Origin: an uncultured Collinsella sp.
Lineage (GTDB): Bacteria > Actinomycetota > Coriobacteriia > Coriobacteriales > Coriobacteriaceae
Assembly: GCA_902490365.1 (NCBI GenBank)
Contig: CABUDQ010000018.1
Location: 1-38,724 of the forward strand
DNA length: 38,724 nt
Direction: 5' to 3'
Shown in pieces: positions 15,380 to 23,151 of the stretch. The position numbers were made by a program, and so were the translations under genes. Under the pieces are notes generated by a model. It searched no databases. It was not told where the DNA came from and saw only the letters and a list, made by a program, of their open reading frames with translations. Numbering within the stretch: position 1 is the first letter of the stretch; each line of letters begins with the position of its first letter.

Positions 15380-15533
15380 GGGATGCCGCCCGCTCAACCA
15401 GCGCCGCCAAGCGCCCATCGGTGCCGGCAGGCCAAAGTCCCGCGATCGCCAGCACGATCGATAACAGCGCCACCGTGACGATGGCGTATTCGACCGTCGC
15501 CTGGGCAGATTCCTCACGCAGGACATCATGCAT
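15315..15533 (-). CDS. small Flp/TadE-like pilin-related protein, 72 aa
   Basis: Starts MHDVLREESAQATVEYAIVTVALLSIVLAIAGLW: a short basic/acidic leader, the motif EESAQATVEYA shared with the Flp pilin encoded just upstream, one membrane segment (about 16-34), then 38 soluble residues rich in Ala. Its size and leader make it either a second pilin subunit or a truncated TadE. AAAGGAGG lies ten bases before the ATG. It starts one base after the preceding gene stops and its stop overlaps the next frame. Confidence 0.82.
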   Translation of the reverse strand: MHDVLREESAQATVEYAIVTVALLSIVLAIAGLWPAGTDGRLAALVERAASHGVASTSVIDAAAAAKDIALY

Positions 15534-15534
15534 T

Positions 15535-16098
15535 TCACGATCCCTCCTTTGAGTCCGTTGCCTGCGGGCTCAGGCGCACGGCGCGCAGACGACACGAAGC
15601 ATCGCCAGCATCCGCGGCAATTGTCACCATATCGACCCAGCCGCGTTCGTCGCGCACGATGGCGCCCCACACGTCTCCCTTGATGTCGAGATAGCCGCTC
15701 AGAGCAAGTTGCGCCGTGGGTACCTCGCGATAGGCACGCAGCATATCCGCCGCCGCTTCGGTCATCGGTCGGTCCTCGGACCATGCAAGCCGGACCGCAA
15801 TCGCGTTGCCCTCAGGCGAATCCGTCGCAGTGCCAGACCGCTTGTCGAGCGTCCGCAGAAAGGTTTGCGCCGTGACAGCGACATCCGAATCGTCCGCATC
15901 TCGCATCTCATCTTTTTGAGACGCCACCGCCGAATCTGAGCCCAAATCGGAGGCGGTCCCAGGACGCTGCTGCCGCGCGGCGTTAAGCCCCCAAAGCACC
16001 GCCGCTATCGCCACGGTCAGGCAAGCAAACACCAGCAGCACCCCGATGGGACGCTCGCCCTCTACAGGCTGTTGATGCCCTCGCTGATAGCGTTCCAT
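15535..16098 (-). CDS. single-pass membrane protein of the Tad operon, unknown family
   Basis: 187 aa from the ATG at 16098, which overlaps the flp gene by 37 bases. A GTG at 16041 is an alternative start closer to the membrane segment. One membrane helix (about 18-40, 'IGVLLVFACLTVAIAAVLWGL') precedes a Ser/Asp-rich linker and a C-terminal domain with alternating strands ('AVRLAWSED...AQLALSGYLDIKGDVWGAIVRDERGWVDMVTIAA'). I do not recognise a family. Its place between the pilin and TadE-type genes suggests an extracytoplasmic accessory role in pilus assembly, by context only. Confidence 0.75.
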   Translation of the reverse strand: MERYQRGHQQPVEGERPIGVLLVFACLTVAIAAVLWGLNAARQQRPGTASDLGSDSAVASQKDEMRDADDSDVAVTAQTFLRTLDKRSGTATDSPEGNAIAVRLAWSEDRPMTEAAADMLRAYREVPTAQLALSGYLDIKGDVWGAIVRDERGWVDMVTIAADAGDASCRLRAVRLSPQATDSKEGS

Positions 16099-16295
16099 AG
16101 ATCTTGGACCTTGCCCTTAAATGCGACGATGGCGATAATCGCGATCACCACGAGCACGCCGACCAAGATGGCATACTCGGTGGTACCCTGTGCACTCTCC
16201 TCCTGCAATAGTTCCTTGGCGCGCTGACGAACATGTGCCGCCCGGCAAAACGCCCAGCCCTGGACCTTGCCAGCAGCGTCAGTCATCGTGTTCAT
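16062..16295 (-). CDS. Flp-type pilin (class IVb)
   Basis: 77 aa major pilin candidate. A 30-residue leader ends in 'LLQEESAQG', then TTEYAILVGVLVVIAIIAIVAFKGKVQDLWN. The Glu-Tyr pair followed by a ~20-residue hydrophobic helix is the Flp hallmark, and prepilin peptidase would cut at or near the Gly before TTEYA. A short C-terminal helix (AISEGINSL) ends the protein. A good ribosome site (gggagg) precedes the ATG. The small size and position after tadC support the assignment. No tadV/cpaA peptidase gene is in the window. Confidence 0.9.
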   Translation of the reverse strand: MNTMTDAAGKVQGWAFCRAAHVRQRAKELLQEESAQGTTEYAILVGVLVVIAIIAIVAFKGKVQDLWNAISEGINSL

Positions 16296-16305
16296 GTATT
16301 CCTCC

Positions 16306-16947
16306 CTACATCATCCCGCCTGCTCCCAGCAGCGGGCCCAATATGGACAGAAGCAACGCCGGCAAGATGAGCGTGCCGGTGGGAATCAGCAGCTTGACGG
16401 GCGCACGCTCGATCTCGCGCTCGACCGCGGCGCGATGAGCCGCACGGATCTCGCGACTTTGAGCGGCCAGCGTCTCGGCAAGTGGGGCACCCAGGGCGAG
16501 CGCCTGCCCCACCGTGATGGCAAAGGTCTCGAGCGCTCGCACGTCCAGGTCGCGCGCGGCGGCCAACAACTCGTCCTCACGCGTGCCCACGCCCACCTGC
16601 CACGCCATGCAGGCGCGCTCAAGGCGAAGAGCCAGCACTGACCGGCGGTTGGCGCAGAAAATCTCAAGCGCCGCATCAAACGAAAGACCGGCCGAAAGAC
16701 CCAAGCGCACAACATCGATCATCTCGGACACTTCGCCGAGCGACACTCGCGCCGGGCCGCCCGCTCCAACCGCGCCCTTCACTCGCGCGGTCAGAGCATC
16801 GACCACCGAGCGACCCGCGGCAGCGACCAGCACCGCCTCGCGCTTGCAGGCCCCTGCGACCTTGCGTGCATCCGCCCGATCCAACCCCGTCGCGACAAAT
16901 ACGCTCAGGGCGCACAGGCAAGCCGCAACTGCAACCGGGGCGCTCAT
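16306..16947 (-). CDS. tadC: TadC-type inner-membrane platform protein
   Basis: 213 aa with a type II secretion F (GspF) domain: 'VRLGLSAGLSFDAALEIFCANRRSVLALRLERA' and the 'ALETFAITVGQALALGAPLAETLAAQSREIRAAHRAAVEREIERAPVKLLIP' segment with its conserved pattern. N-terminal (about 1-20) and C-terminal (about 190-213) membrane helices are visible. With TadB it forms the platform that couples CpaF ATP hydrolysis to pilin extraction. The ATG at 16947 overlaps the tadB stop (ATGA), replacing a longer open frame that begins inside tadB. Confidence 0.92.
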   Translation of the reverse strand: MSAPVAVAACLCALSVFVATGLDRADARKVAGACKREAVLVAAAGRSVVDALTARVKGAVGAGGPARVSLGEVSEMIDVVRLGLSAGLSFDAALEIFCANRRSVLALRLERACMAWQVGVGTREDELLAAARDLDVRALETFAITVGQALALGAPLAETLAAQSREIRAAHRAAVEREIERAPVKLLIPTGTLILPALLLSILGPLLGAGGMM

Positions 16948-17870
16948 AGCTCCACCCGCATAATGCGCCGGATAACCACCAGGGCAACGGCGTTGAGGGC
17001 AAGACCCAGCACCACAGCGCCCGCGCCGGCAGGCGTCGCAAGACCGCGACGAAAATCTGCCGAAAGCAGCGCCAACACCGCGCACATGCCCGCCGGCATC
17101 GCCGCGACCATATGCGCAGACATGCGAGCCTGCGACGTCTTAACATCCAGGCGGCGCTTGAGCTCAATGCGCTCCCCCACCATGCTCGACGCCTCGGACA
17201 GTAAGTCGGCAAGCGGAGCGCCGGTGCGCTGAGACACCTTAAGCGCCAAGGTCACAAGCGAAAGACCGGGGGCGTCGATACGCACGAGCAAGTCATCGAG
17301 CGCGTCGGTCGCCGAGATGCCGCAATCGATCGCCGCCGCCACCCGCAAAAACTCGTTATGCACTGGCTCTTGCGCATGAGCGCCCACAAAGCGCATGCCC
17401 TGGGCCAGCGAATGTCCCGAGGCAAGCGACATGGAAAGTGCGGTAAACGCCTCGGGCATTGCCTCTTCTGCATCGTGTTGCTCGCGCCGGCTCTCAAAGC
17501 CATCCCGAGCGGCACCAACGGCAAACGGAGCAACAAGTCCCAAGGCAAATCCGAGGGGCGATAACGACACCATCGTTAGTAAAACGCAGCAGACACCGCT
17601 CGATAGCAGCAGAAACGCCAAACATCCCGAAGCATCCTCGATCACGAGGCCAAGGCGATGCGCCGGAGCCAGCGATGCCCACGAACGGGCGATCTTTTTC
17701 AGCAGATCGTTTTCCACCAGCTCACGCGGCAGCTTCTCTGCCACCGTCTCGAGCGCCTGACGTGCCAGCTCCGCCGGCGGTACCTGCGGCACGCGAGGTT
17801 CCGCCCCGCACGCCGTCGCGACAGAAAGCCCTGCCAAGCCCCCTACGACGAGGGGCACAGCGATCTCCAT
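16944..17870 (-). CDS. tadB: TadB-type inner-membrane platform protein
   Basis: 308 aa. An N-terminal membrane anchor, two central helices ('LAFLLLSSGVCCVLLTMV', 'LGFALGLVAPFAVGAA') and a GspF domain ('EEAMPEAFTALSMSLASGHSLAQGMRFVGAHAQEP' through 'VSQRTGAPLADLLSEASSMVGERIELKRRLDVKTSQARMSAHMVAAMP') are followed by C-terminal helices. This is the standard TadB layout and length. It starts inside the last 28 bases of cpaF behind GAGGAGG, and overlaps tadC by 4 bases. Confidence 0.94.
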   Translation of the reverse strand: MEIAVPLVVGGLAGLSVATACGAEPRVPQVPPAELARQALETVAEKLPRELVENDLLKKIARSWASLAPAHRLGLVIEDASGCLAFLLLSSGVCCVLLTMVSLSPLGFALGLVAPFAVGAARDGFESRREQHDAEEAMPEAFTALSMSLASGHSLAQGMRFVGAHAQEPVHNEFLRVAAAIDCGISATDALDDLLVRIDAPGLSLVTLALKVSQRTGAPLADLLSEASSMVGERIELKRRLDVKTSQARMSAHMVAAMPAGMCAVLALLSADFRRGLATPAGAGAVVLGLALNAVALVVIRRIMRVEL

Positions 17871-19171
17871 TCGTCCACCTCCTCTTGTGTGAGCGTCCCC
17901 GACCGCAGGCCTTCTGCGATAAACGGCGGCTCGCGGTCAAGCGTCCAGGTGCGCTCGGCGGCATCGAACGTCACATAGCGCTCGAGCTCTACGCCGCCCG
18001 ATGCGGCGCGTCGCACCCCCGAATACGAGGAGACGAAGCGCCTGCCATCGGCGTGGCGCTCGGACATCACGATACCGTCGAGCGCCATGGCAATCTGCTC
18101 CTCGATGAGCTCACTCGGCAGGTCGATGCCATAACGTGCAAGCAACGTCAGACGCACCACGGTCTCCTGTTCTGAACCCGCATGAAGTGTGGTGAGCGAC
18201 CCGTCGTGGCCCGTGTTCATGGCCTGCAACATGTCGCAGCACTCGGCACCGCGCACCTCGCCCACCACGATGCGGTCGGGGCGCATGCGTAGGGCATTAG
18301 TTACCAGGTCGCGGATCGTCACCGCGCCTTCACCCTCAATTGAAGCCTCGCGCGCCTCTAGGCGCACCACGTGCGGATGATGCGCAAACTTGAGCTCGGC
18401 AGAGTCCTCGATCGTCACGATGCGCTCGCCGGTGGAAATCTCACATGACAACGCGTTGAGCAGGGTGGTCTTACCAGATCCCGTGCCTCCCGCAACCGCC
18501 AGGTCCTGTCGCAGCGACACCGCGCACGACAGCAGCTGCGCATACCAAAGCGGCAGCGACCCCAGCCCCACAAGCTCGTCCAGCGAGCAGATACGGTCCG
18601 AGAACTTTCGGATGGTGAGAATCGGTCCGTCAATCGCCACAGGCGGAATCACCGCGTTGACGCGATAGCCCGTTTTGAGGCGGGCGTTGACGATGGGGCT
18701 GCGCTCGTCGATACGGCGGCCAAGTGGCGAGATGATGCGGTCGATAAGCACACGGATCTGTTCATCATCCTCAAACGCATGCTCGATGGGGTACAAAACG
18801 CCGCCGCGTTCAAAGAAAGCCGAGCGGCAGCCGTTGATCATGATCTCGGTAACGGTGTCGTCCTCGATGAGCGGCTGCAACGGCCCCAAGCCCACCACGT
18901 CATCCAAAATCTCGTCGATGATGGTTTCGCGCTCGGGCGTCGCGAGATCGGTCGGCTCCTCAACATTGAGCGCCGCCTCCACCGCAGGACGCAATTCCGA
19001 GCGGGCAAGTGCCGGGTCGATATAGGCGCTGATACGCGCCACTTCGTCGTAACCCATGCGGTCCATCACGGCGCGCTTGGTGCGTCGTTTCACCGCGCGG
19101 CGACGCCCCGCATCTACAGGCGCTGCCGCCGCTGCAGCGCCGGCAGCCTTAATCCTCGTTTGCAGGCTCAT
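17843..19171 (-). CDS. cpaF: Tad pilus assembly ATPase CpaF/TadA
   Basis: 442 aa secretion ATPase that powers Flp pilin assembly. The N-terminal domain includes 'IIDEILDDVVGLGPLQPLIEDDTVTEIMINGC', the CpaF signature. The catalytic domain has Walker A GGTGSGKTTLLNAL (about residues 230-243), an Asp box ('IVTIEDSAELKF'), Walker B region ('MRPDRIVVGEVRGAE') and the His box 'MNTGHDGSLTTLHAG'. All key residues are present. The N-terminus is Ala/Arg-rich. The start ATG at 19171 overlaps cpaE by 4 bases. Confidence 0.97.
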   Translation of the reverse strand: MSLQTRIKAAGAAAAAAPVDAGRRRAVKRRTKRAVMDRMGYDEVARISAYIDPALARSELRPAVEAALNVEEPTDLATPERETIIDEILDDVVGLGPLQPLIEDDTVTEIMINGCRSAFFERGGVLYPIEHAFEDDEQIRVLIDRIISPLGRRIDERSPIVNARLKTGYRVNAVIPPVAIDGPILTIRKFSDRICSLDELVGLGSLPLWYAQLLSCAVSLRQDLAVAGGTGSGKTTLLNALSCEISTGERIVTIEDSAELKFAHHPHVVRLEAREASIEGEGAVTIRDLVTNALRMRPDRIVVGEVRGAECCDMLQAMNTGHDGSLTTLHAGSEQETVVRLTLLARYGIDLPSELIEEQIAMALDGIVMSERHADGRRFVSSYSGVRRAASGGVELERYVTFDAAERTWTLDREPPFIAEGLRSGTLTQEEVDEWRSLCPSS

Positions 19172-20817
19172 CGCTGATCACCCTCGCGCGACCAGGGAAG
19201 GCGGATACGCGGGCGTTCGGTACGCGTTGCACGGTCGGCGACCATATCGCTCCAAGGGCCGACGGCGCACCCCAGTTCCACGAGCATCTCGCGCGTGGCC
19301 TCGCGCATGCTAGTCGCAAAAGCGCTGGTCTGCCCCACCGCCTCGTCAGCGCGCCCAAACGCCATGAGCGCGGCGAGATCCTGCCCGCCATCGGCGATAC
19401 GAATCTTGGAGCTCAACGCACAGGCAATCTCAAAGCGCATGGCGACGTCCTCGTCTGCCCCGCGCGCACCGAACCGGTTGAACACGGCGCTCATGCGCGT
19501 GCGCGGCACACCTACTCGACTTGCCAGTTCGATGACGCGCGACGCCGATGTCGCGGACGACACCGCCGCATCGCCAACGACCAGGCAACGGTCGCTCGCC
19601 GCCACCGCAGCCGCCACGGCGTCGCCCCAAAAGACCGAGGTATCGATAAAGACCACGTCGGATTCGCGACGCAGAACATCAAGCAGTAGCTCCACCGGAC
19701 GCGCCATGAGCTCGGCTTGCTCGGGCGCCGCGACGGGACCCCAGAGCGTAACGCCCGGCGCCACGCGCATCGATGTGGCTACGATATCCGGCTCGGTGAG
19801 CATGCCCGCCGCCGACGGCTCGATAAGTGCCGCCATATCGCGCGGAGCATCGACGCCTAACAAGTCGTAAAGGTTTCCAAACATCAGGTCCAGGTCGAGC
19901 ACGGCGGCACGCAAGCCCAACAGCGACGATGTGTGTGCCATGGTGGCAACGATCGTCGACTTGCCGCAACCGCCCGAACCCGAAATAGCGCAGATGACCG
20001 GAGCTCGATGCGGCGGAGCGGCAGCGTCTGCCGGCGGCATCGGAGGCGGCGGGGCGGGCGTCGGTGACAGCGTCCCCGTCTCCCCCGCCGCAACCACGTG
20101 CTGCGTCCAAGCCGGCATGGCTGCTTGTTCGGTCTGCGAGGCAGGCTCGTTCTGCGCAATCTGCTCATGCTGCATCAGCGACAACTCGCCGCACCCGGCA
20201 AGGCCCTCAACTTCGTCGAGTTCATCCGCCAGATTCACGCCGTGCACGTATCCCATATCTACTGCCGGGGAGTCGCCAGCATGCTGCGCCGGCCCTCCAG
20301 CGTCATCGTATACAAGGGGGTTCCGGGGGCGCCGACCATGCTCGGCTTCCGCTTTTCCATAATCATCAACACGCGGGCCTCTTGTAGCGCGAGGCGCCCC
20401 GGGTTCCCTATCAACAAAAGCATCGGGCTCAATCGTCATGCGCCGATCGGAATCAACCGCTCCCTCGCCCGCGCGCCCGTTGCCGCATATACTGTGTGCA
20501 GCGATGACCTCGGTCGCCCCCGCGCGAAACAGCCCCTCGATATCCGACGGATCGAGCGCTTCTATCAACACGACCACGCGACTCACGCGGCCTTCGGCCG
20601 TCAGGCGCGCAACAGTCTTGCGCACATCTTCGGTATCAAACAGAGACGCCGCGATGATGGCAGCCCCGCGGCGCGACGGAAACGCCCGCGCCATGGAAAC
20701 CAGCCCGTCCAGGTCACCCACGCGAAGCACCTGTGCACCCGCATCACGGCCCTCGACTTCCCGCTGCAACAGCCCGTAATCGCCGCACGCGCAGCACGCA
20801 AGCCAGATCGCCTTCAT
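19168..20817 (-). CDS. cpaE: CpaE-like pilus localisation ATPase
   Basis: 549 aa. The N-terminal ~110 residues look like a degenerate receiver domain ('RVVVLIEALDPSDIEGLFRAGATEVIAA'). A long, low-complexity Pro/Ala-rich linker (about 120-275) follows. The C-terminal MinD/ParA-type domain has deviant Walker A 'SGSGGCGKSTIVATMAH', 'VLDLDLMFGNLYDLLG' and 'VVFIDTSVFWGDAVAAAV'. CpaE proteins position pili at the pole. The ATG at 20817 shares bases with the cpaB stop (TGATG) behind GGAGG; a GTG at 20820 is adjacent. The linker is unusually long. Confidence 0.92.
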   Translation of the reverse strand: MKAIWLACCACGDYGLLQREVEGRDAGAQVLRVGDLDGLVSMARAFPSRRGAAIIAASLFDTEDVRKTVARLTAEGRVSRVVVLIEALDPSDIEGLFRAGATEVIAAHSICGNGRAGEGAVDSDRRMTIEPDAFVDREPGAPRATRGPRVDDYGKAEAEHGRRPRNPLVYDDAGGPAQHAGDSPAVDMGYVHGVNLADELDEVEGLAGCGELSLMQHEQIAQNEPASQTEQAAMPAWTQHVVAAGETGTLSPTPAPPPPMPPADAAAPPHRAPVICAISGSGGCGKSTIVATMAHTSSLLGLRAAVLDLDLMFGNLYDLLGVDAPRDMAALIEPSAAGMLTEPDIVATSMRVAPGVTLWGPVAAPEQAELMARPVELLLDVLRRESDVVFIDTSVFWGDAVAAAVAASDRCLVVGDAAVSSATSASRVIELASRVGVPRTRMSAVFNRFGARGADEDVAMRFEIACALSSKIRIADGGQDLAALMAFGRADEAVGQTSAFATSMREATREMLVELGCAVGPWSDMVADRATRTERPRIRLPWSREGDQR

Positions 20818-21476
20818 CACTCGTCGCCTCCGCTCTTTTTGCCGCGCGCCGTGGCGGGAATCGTCAAGCTGACCGTTCCCTTGCCCGAGGCTCCCAGCAG
20901 TTCCTTGACGTCTTCGGGGTCAGCCGCCAGCGTCACCCATTCGATCTTGCCCTCGCGCGTGGCACCGGAATCCTCACTGGTATCGATCACGTACGCGCCG
21001 CACAGCCGATCGGTCACGCTGTCTTTTTGCACATACACATCCACGTAGCTGCCCACGCCCGTAGCACCGCCGACCGAGTGCTCGGCATCGACCGCCACCG
21101 AAACGGCGACCTTGCCCTTAGGCACCTCGAGCTTGCGGCTCTCGGCCTTGGTGTAGACATTGCAGATCACGGCGTTTTTGGGAATACGCGAAGTCGTCAC
21201 GTCGCCGCGCACCTGGCGCAGCTCGGTCGCCGCGTCACGCGGCAGCAGGCTCGTCAGCCATTCCTGGGTTATGACATTGGTCTCATCGAGGGTCTCGCCC
21301 ACATCGATATCGCGCGCCGCGACGCATACCTCGACGTGATCGCCACCGTACTTGGCCAAGGTCTCAGCCTGGACCTGTTCGGCTTGCGAGCGGATCGACG
21401 AGCCGTAAACCATGCAGAGCAGAGCAGCGAGCACGCCCGCGACCAGACTGATGGCGATGCGCTTGCTCTTGTTCAC
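20817..21476 (-). CDS. cpaB: Flp pilus assembly protein CpaB/RcpC (SAF domain)
   Basis: 219 aa, first gene of the Tad operon. An N-terminal membrane segment ('RIAISLVAGVLAALLCMVYGSSI') is followed by a SAF domain ('VEVCVAARDIDVGETLDETNVITQEWL') and the RcpC-type C-terminal domain ('VAVSVAVDAEHSVGGATGVGSYVDVYVQ'). It is predicted to lie outside the cytoplasmic membrane and to stabilise the pilus base or bind cell-wall polymers. The GTG at 21476 is preferred over the ATG at 21491 because AGGAG lies five bases before it. Confidence 0.92.
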   Translation of the reverse strand: MNKSKRIAISLVAGVLAALLCMVYGSSIRSQAEQVQAETLAKYGGDHVEVCVAARDIDVGETLDETNVITQEWLTSLLPRDAATELRQVRGDVTTSRIPKNAVICNVYTKAESRKLEVPKGKVAVSVAVDAEHSVGGATGVGSYVDVYVQKDSVTDRLCGAYVIDTSEDSGATREGKIEWVTLAADPEDVKELLGASGKGTVSLTIPATARGKKSGGDE

Positions 21477-21587
21477 GGCCGCTCCTCTCATGGCAGTGCC
21501 GGGCGAATGCCCGTACCACCATTGTCTGAGCGGTCAGAGTGCAAAGCGGCGCAATCGCAATCTTGGTTTTCGATGTCAAACCAATCG

Positions 21588-21637
21588 CTGACCAAAAGCT
21601 GACCAGCCCGTCAAGCTCGTGGCAAGGTTTTGGTCAG
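21588..21637. promoter_or_regulatory. CTGACCA boxes upstream of the Tad operon
   Basis: CTGACCAAAA at 21588-21597 and its exact inverse TTTTGGTCAG at 21628-21637 flank a further CTGACCA at 21599-21605, exactly 11 bp from the first. A perfect minus-strand -35, TTGACA, lies next to them at 21579-21574, but a convincing -10 is not visible at the expected distance. This looks like an activator or repressor site for the pilus operon; the protein is unknown. Confidence 0.45.
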
Positions 21638-21681
21638 CACGTCAGCAAACTGCATGTTTCGAGGCTTTTCCGCAGCAAAAA

Positions 21682-21711
21682 AGCCGTCTCCCGAACAGTT
21701 GGGAGACGGCT
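21682..21711 (-). terminator. intrinsic terminator of rsgA
   Basis: 11-bp perfect stem AGCCGTCTCCC/GGGAGACGGCT with an 8-base loop, followed on the minus strand by TTTTT. It lies 18 bases after the rsgA stop and isolates it from the Tad operon. Confidence 0.9.
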
Positions 21712-21728
21712 GTCATAGGAAAAATCAA

Positions 21729-22913
21729 TTACAGATGGACATCGGGATCGAGCATTTGAGCGCTCACGCGCATGGATGACGCCAGGTTTTGGAACGTTTC
21801 CAGACGCAGGCTATCGATCTGCCCGGCGTCCTCGGCCTCGCGAACGGCGCAGCCCGGCTCATGGACATGCGTGCAATCGCCAAACCGGCACGCGCGCGAT
21901 GCCTCGACAATCTCGGGGAAAGCGCGCGCCAGACCCCGCTCGTGACCCACGAGCGGCAGGCTGCGCAGGCCCGGGGCATCGGCGATCACGCCGGCGTCGC
22001 CCGGCAGTGCCACCATCACGCGCGCGACGGTAGTGTGACGGCCCTGATCGTCGCGTTCGCGCACACCGCCGGTCGCCAACGTATCGTGGCCCAGCAGCGC
22101 ATTGAGCAGCGTCGACTTGCCGGCACCCGACTCGCCCAGAATCATGGCGCAGCTCCCGGCGGGCACGCAGGCACGGACCTCGTCCAGGCCGCGGCCCTCG
22201 GCAGAGGACGTCACGATCACGCGCACGTCCGGACCCACCAGGCGGCGCACGCGGTCCAGATCGCGCTCGAGTTCCTCGGCATCGCAGCGGTCAACTTTGG
22301 TGAGTACCACCACCGGTTCGGCATCGCAGTCGAGCGCCAACACCAGCGAGCGCGCCACGCGGTCGAGCAGCACCTCGCCGGCACCGAGCGCCTGCACGAT
22401 TAGCACGCTATCCACGTTGGAGCAGAGCACCTGACGCTCCCCGCGGGCACGGCCGCGCCAACGCTCAAAGCTCGTACGGCGCGGCAGTACGCATTCAATC
22501 ACGCCCATATCGTGCCCGGGAGCGCGGCGCACCGCCACACGATCGCCCACGGCAGGCAGCAGGACCTCGTCCCCACCGCGCGACTTGGCAAATCCCACGG
22601 CATGCTCGGCGCGGAAGGTATCGTCGGCAGTCGCCACCAGCGGAAACCCACGATCCAAGCGCACCACGGCGCCAAGCTGCATCTGCTCGGGCTCCTCGGC
22701 ATGTGCGCAGAAATCATCAAAGGCAGCCTGCTGGGCTTCATCGACCGGCAGGTCATCAAACGCCGGAACATCCTGCAGCGCGTCAAGCCCCGGTACACTC
22801 GCCAGCAACTCCTCAGCAGATGCAGGGGGTTCGGTCGCGAGCTTCCGACGACGATCACGCTTAGCCCGCGCCCCCGTCGTCTTTTTCTTCGCCTTAGCCT
22901 TAGCCTTGCCCAC
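21729..22913 (-). CDS. rsgA: ribosome small subunit-dependent GTPase RsgA
   Basis: 394 aa circularly permuted GTPase that checks late 30S maturation. In order: a Lys/Ala-rich N-terminal extension (about 1-25), an OB fold ('GAVVRLDRGFPLVATADD'), G4 'VVLTKVDRCD', G1 'ILGESGAGKSTLLNALLG', G2 region 'DDQGRHTTVARVM', G3 'IADAPGLRSLPL' (DAPG instead of DTPG) and the C-terminal zinc site 'CRFGDCTHVHEPGC'. The GTG at 22913 is chosen because GGGAGG lies five bases before it. The extension to 23015 would read through the upstream terminator. Confidence 0.94.
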   Translation of the reverse strand: MGKAKAKAKKKTTGARAKRDRRRKLATEPPASAEELLASVPGLDALQDVPAFDDLPVDEAQQAAFDDFCAHAEEPEQMQLGAVVRLDRGFPLVATADDTFRAEHAVGFAKSRGGDEVLLPAVGDRVAVRRAPGHDMGVIECVLPRRTSFERWRGRARGERQVLCSNVDSVLIVQALGAGEVLLDRVARSLVLALDCDAEPVVVLTKVDRCDAEELERDLDRVRRLVGPDVRVIVTSSAEGRGLDEVRACVPAGSCAMILGESGAGKSTLLNALLGHDTLATGGVRERDDQGRHTTVARVMVALPGDAGVIADAPGLRSLPLVGHERGLARAFPEIVEASRACRFGDCTHVHEPGCAVREAEDAGQIDSLRLETFQNLASSMRVSAQMLDPDVHL

Positions 22914-22966
22914 AGATGCCTCCCAGCACAAAACCACACAACTGAGCAGGTATTTTAAATCAAAAA

Positions 22967-22995
22967 GAGCTGGCCGGGCAAAGCCCGACCAGCTC
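22967..22995 (-). terminator. intrinsic terminator of the P-type ATPase transcript
   Basis: On the minus strand GAGCTGGTCGGGC pairs with GCCCGGCCAGCTC (13 bp, one U-G pair) around TTT, followed by TTTTTGATTT. Confidence 0.85.
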
Positions 22996-23037
22996 ACAAA
23001 CTTTCCCTCAGCCAATGGTCCCGAGAGGTTATCCGAA

Positions 23038-23128
23038 GGCCCGCCCGCCGGGAGGGGTTTCTTCCGAGCGATCCCGCAGCGCGAAGCGCGAGGACCAGCG
23101 AGGAAGAAACCCCGCAGGCGGTCGGGCC
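23038..23128. repeat. ~91-bp cruciform element, copy 1
   Basis: Nested inverted repeats: outer arms of 12 bp with one mismatch (23038-23049/23117-23128), then a perfect 12-bp pair GGGGTTTCTTCC/GGAAGAAACCCC (23054-23065/23102-23113). A core follows, 'ATCCCGCAG' + GCGC-GAA-GCGC + 'GAGGAC'. The same architecture occurs at 33087-33181. It lies 24 bases after the ATPase stop. Confidence 0.8.
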
Positions 23129-23151
23129 GGTGGGAAGGATGGCCTTTCGAC

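Noticed and set aside
11874..21476. Type II secretion or type IVa pilus system
   Set aside because: CpaF, TadB/TadC, SAF-domain CpaB and a 77-aa Flp pilin define a Tad/Flp locus; no secretin, PilT or GspG-type pilin is present.
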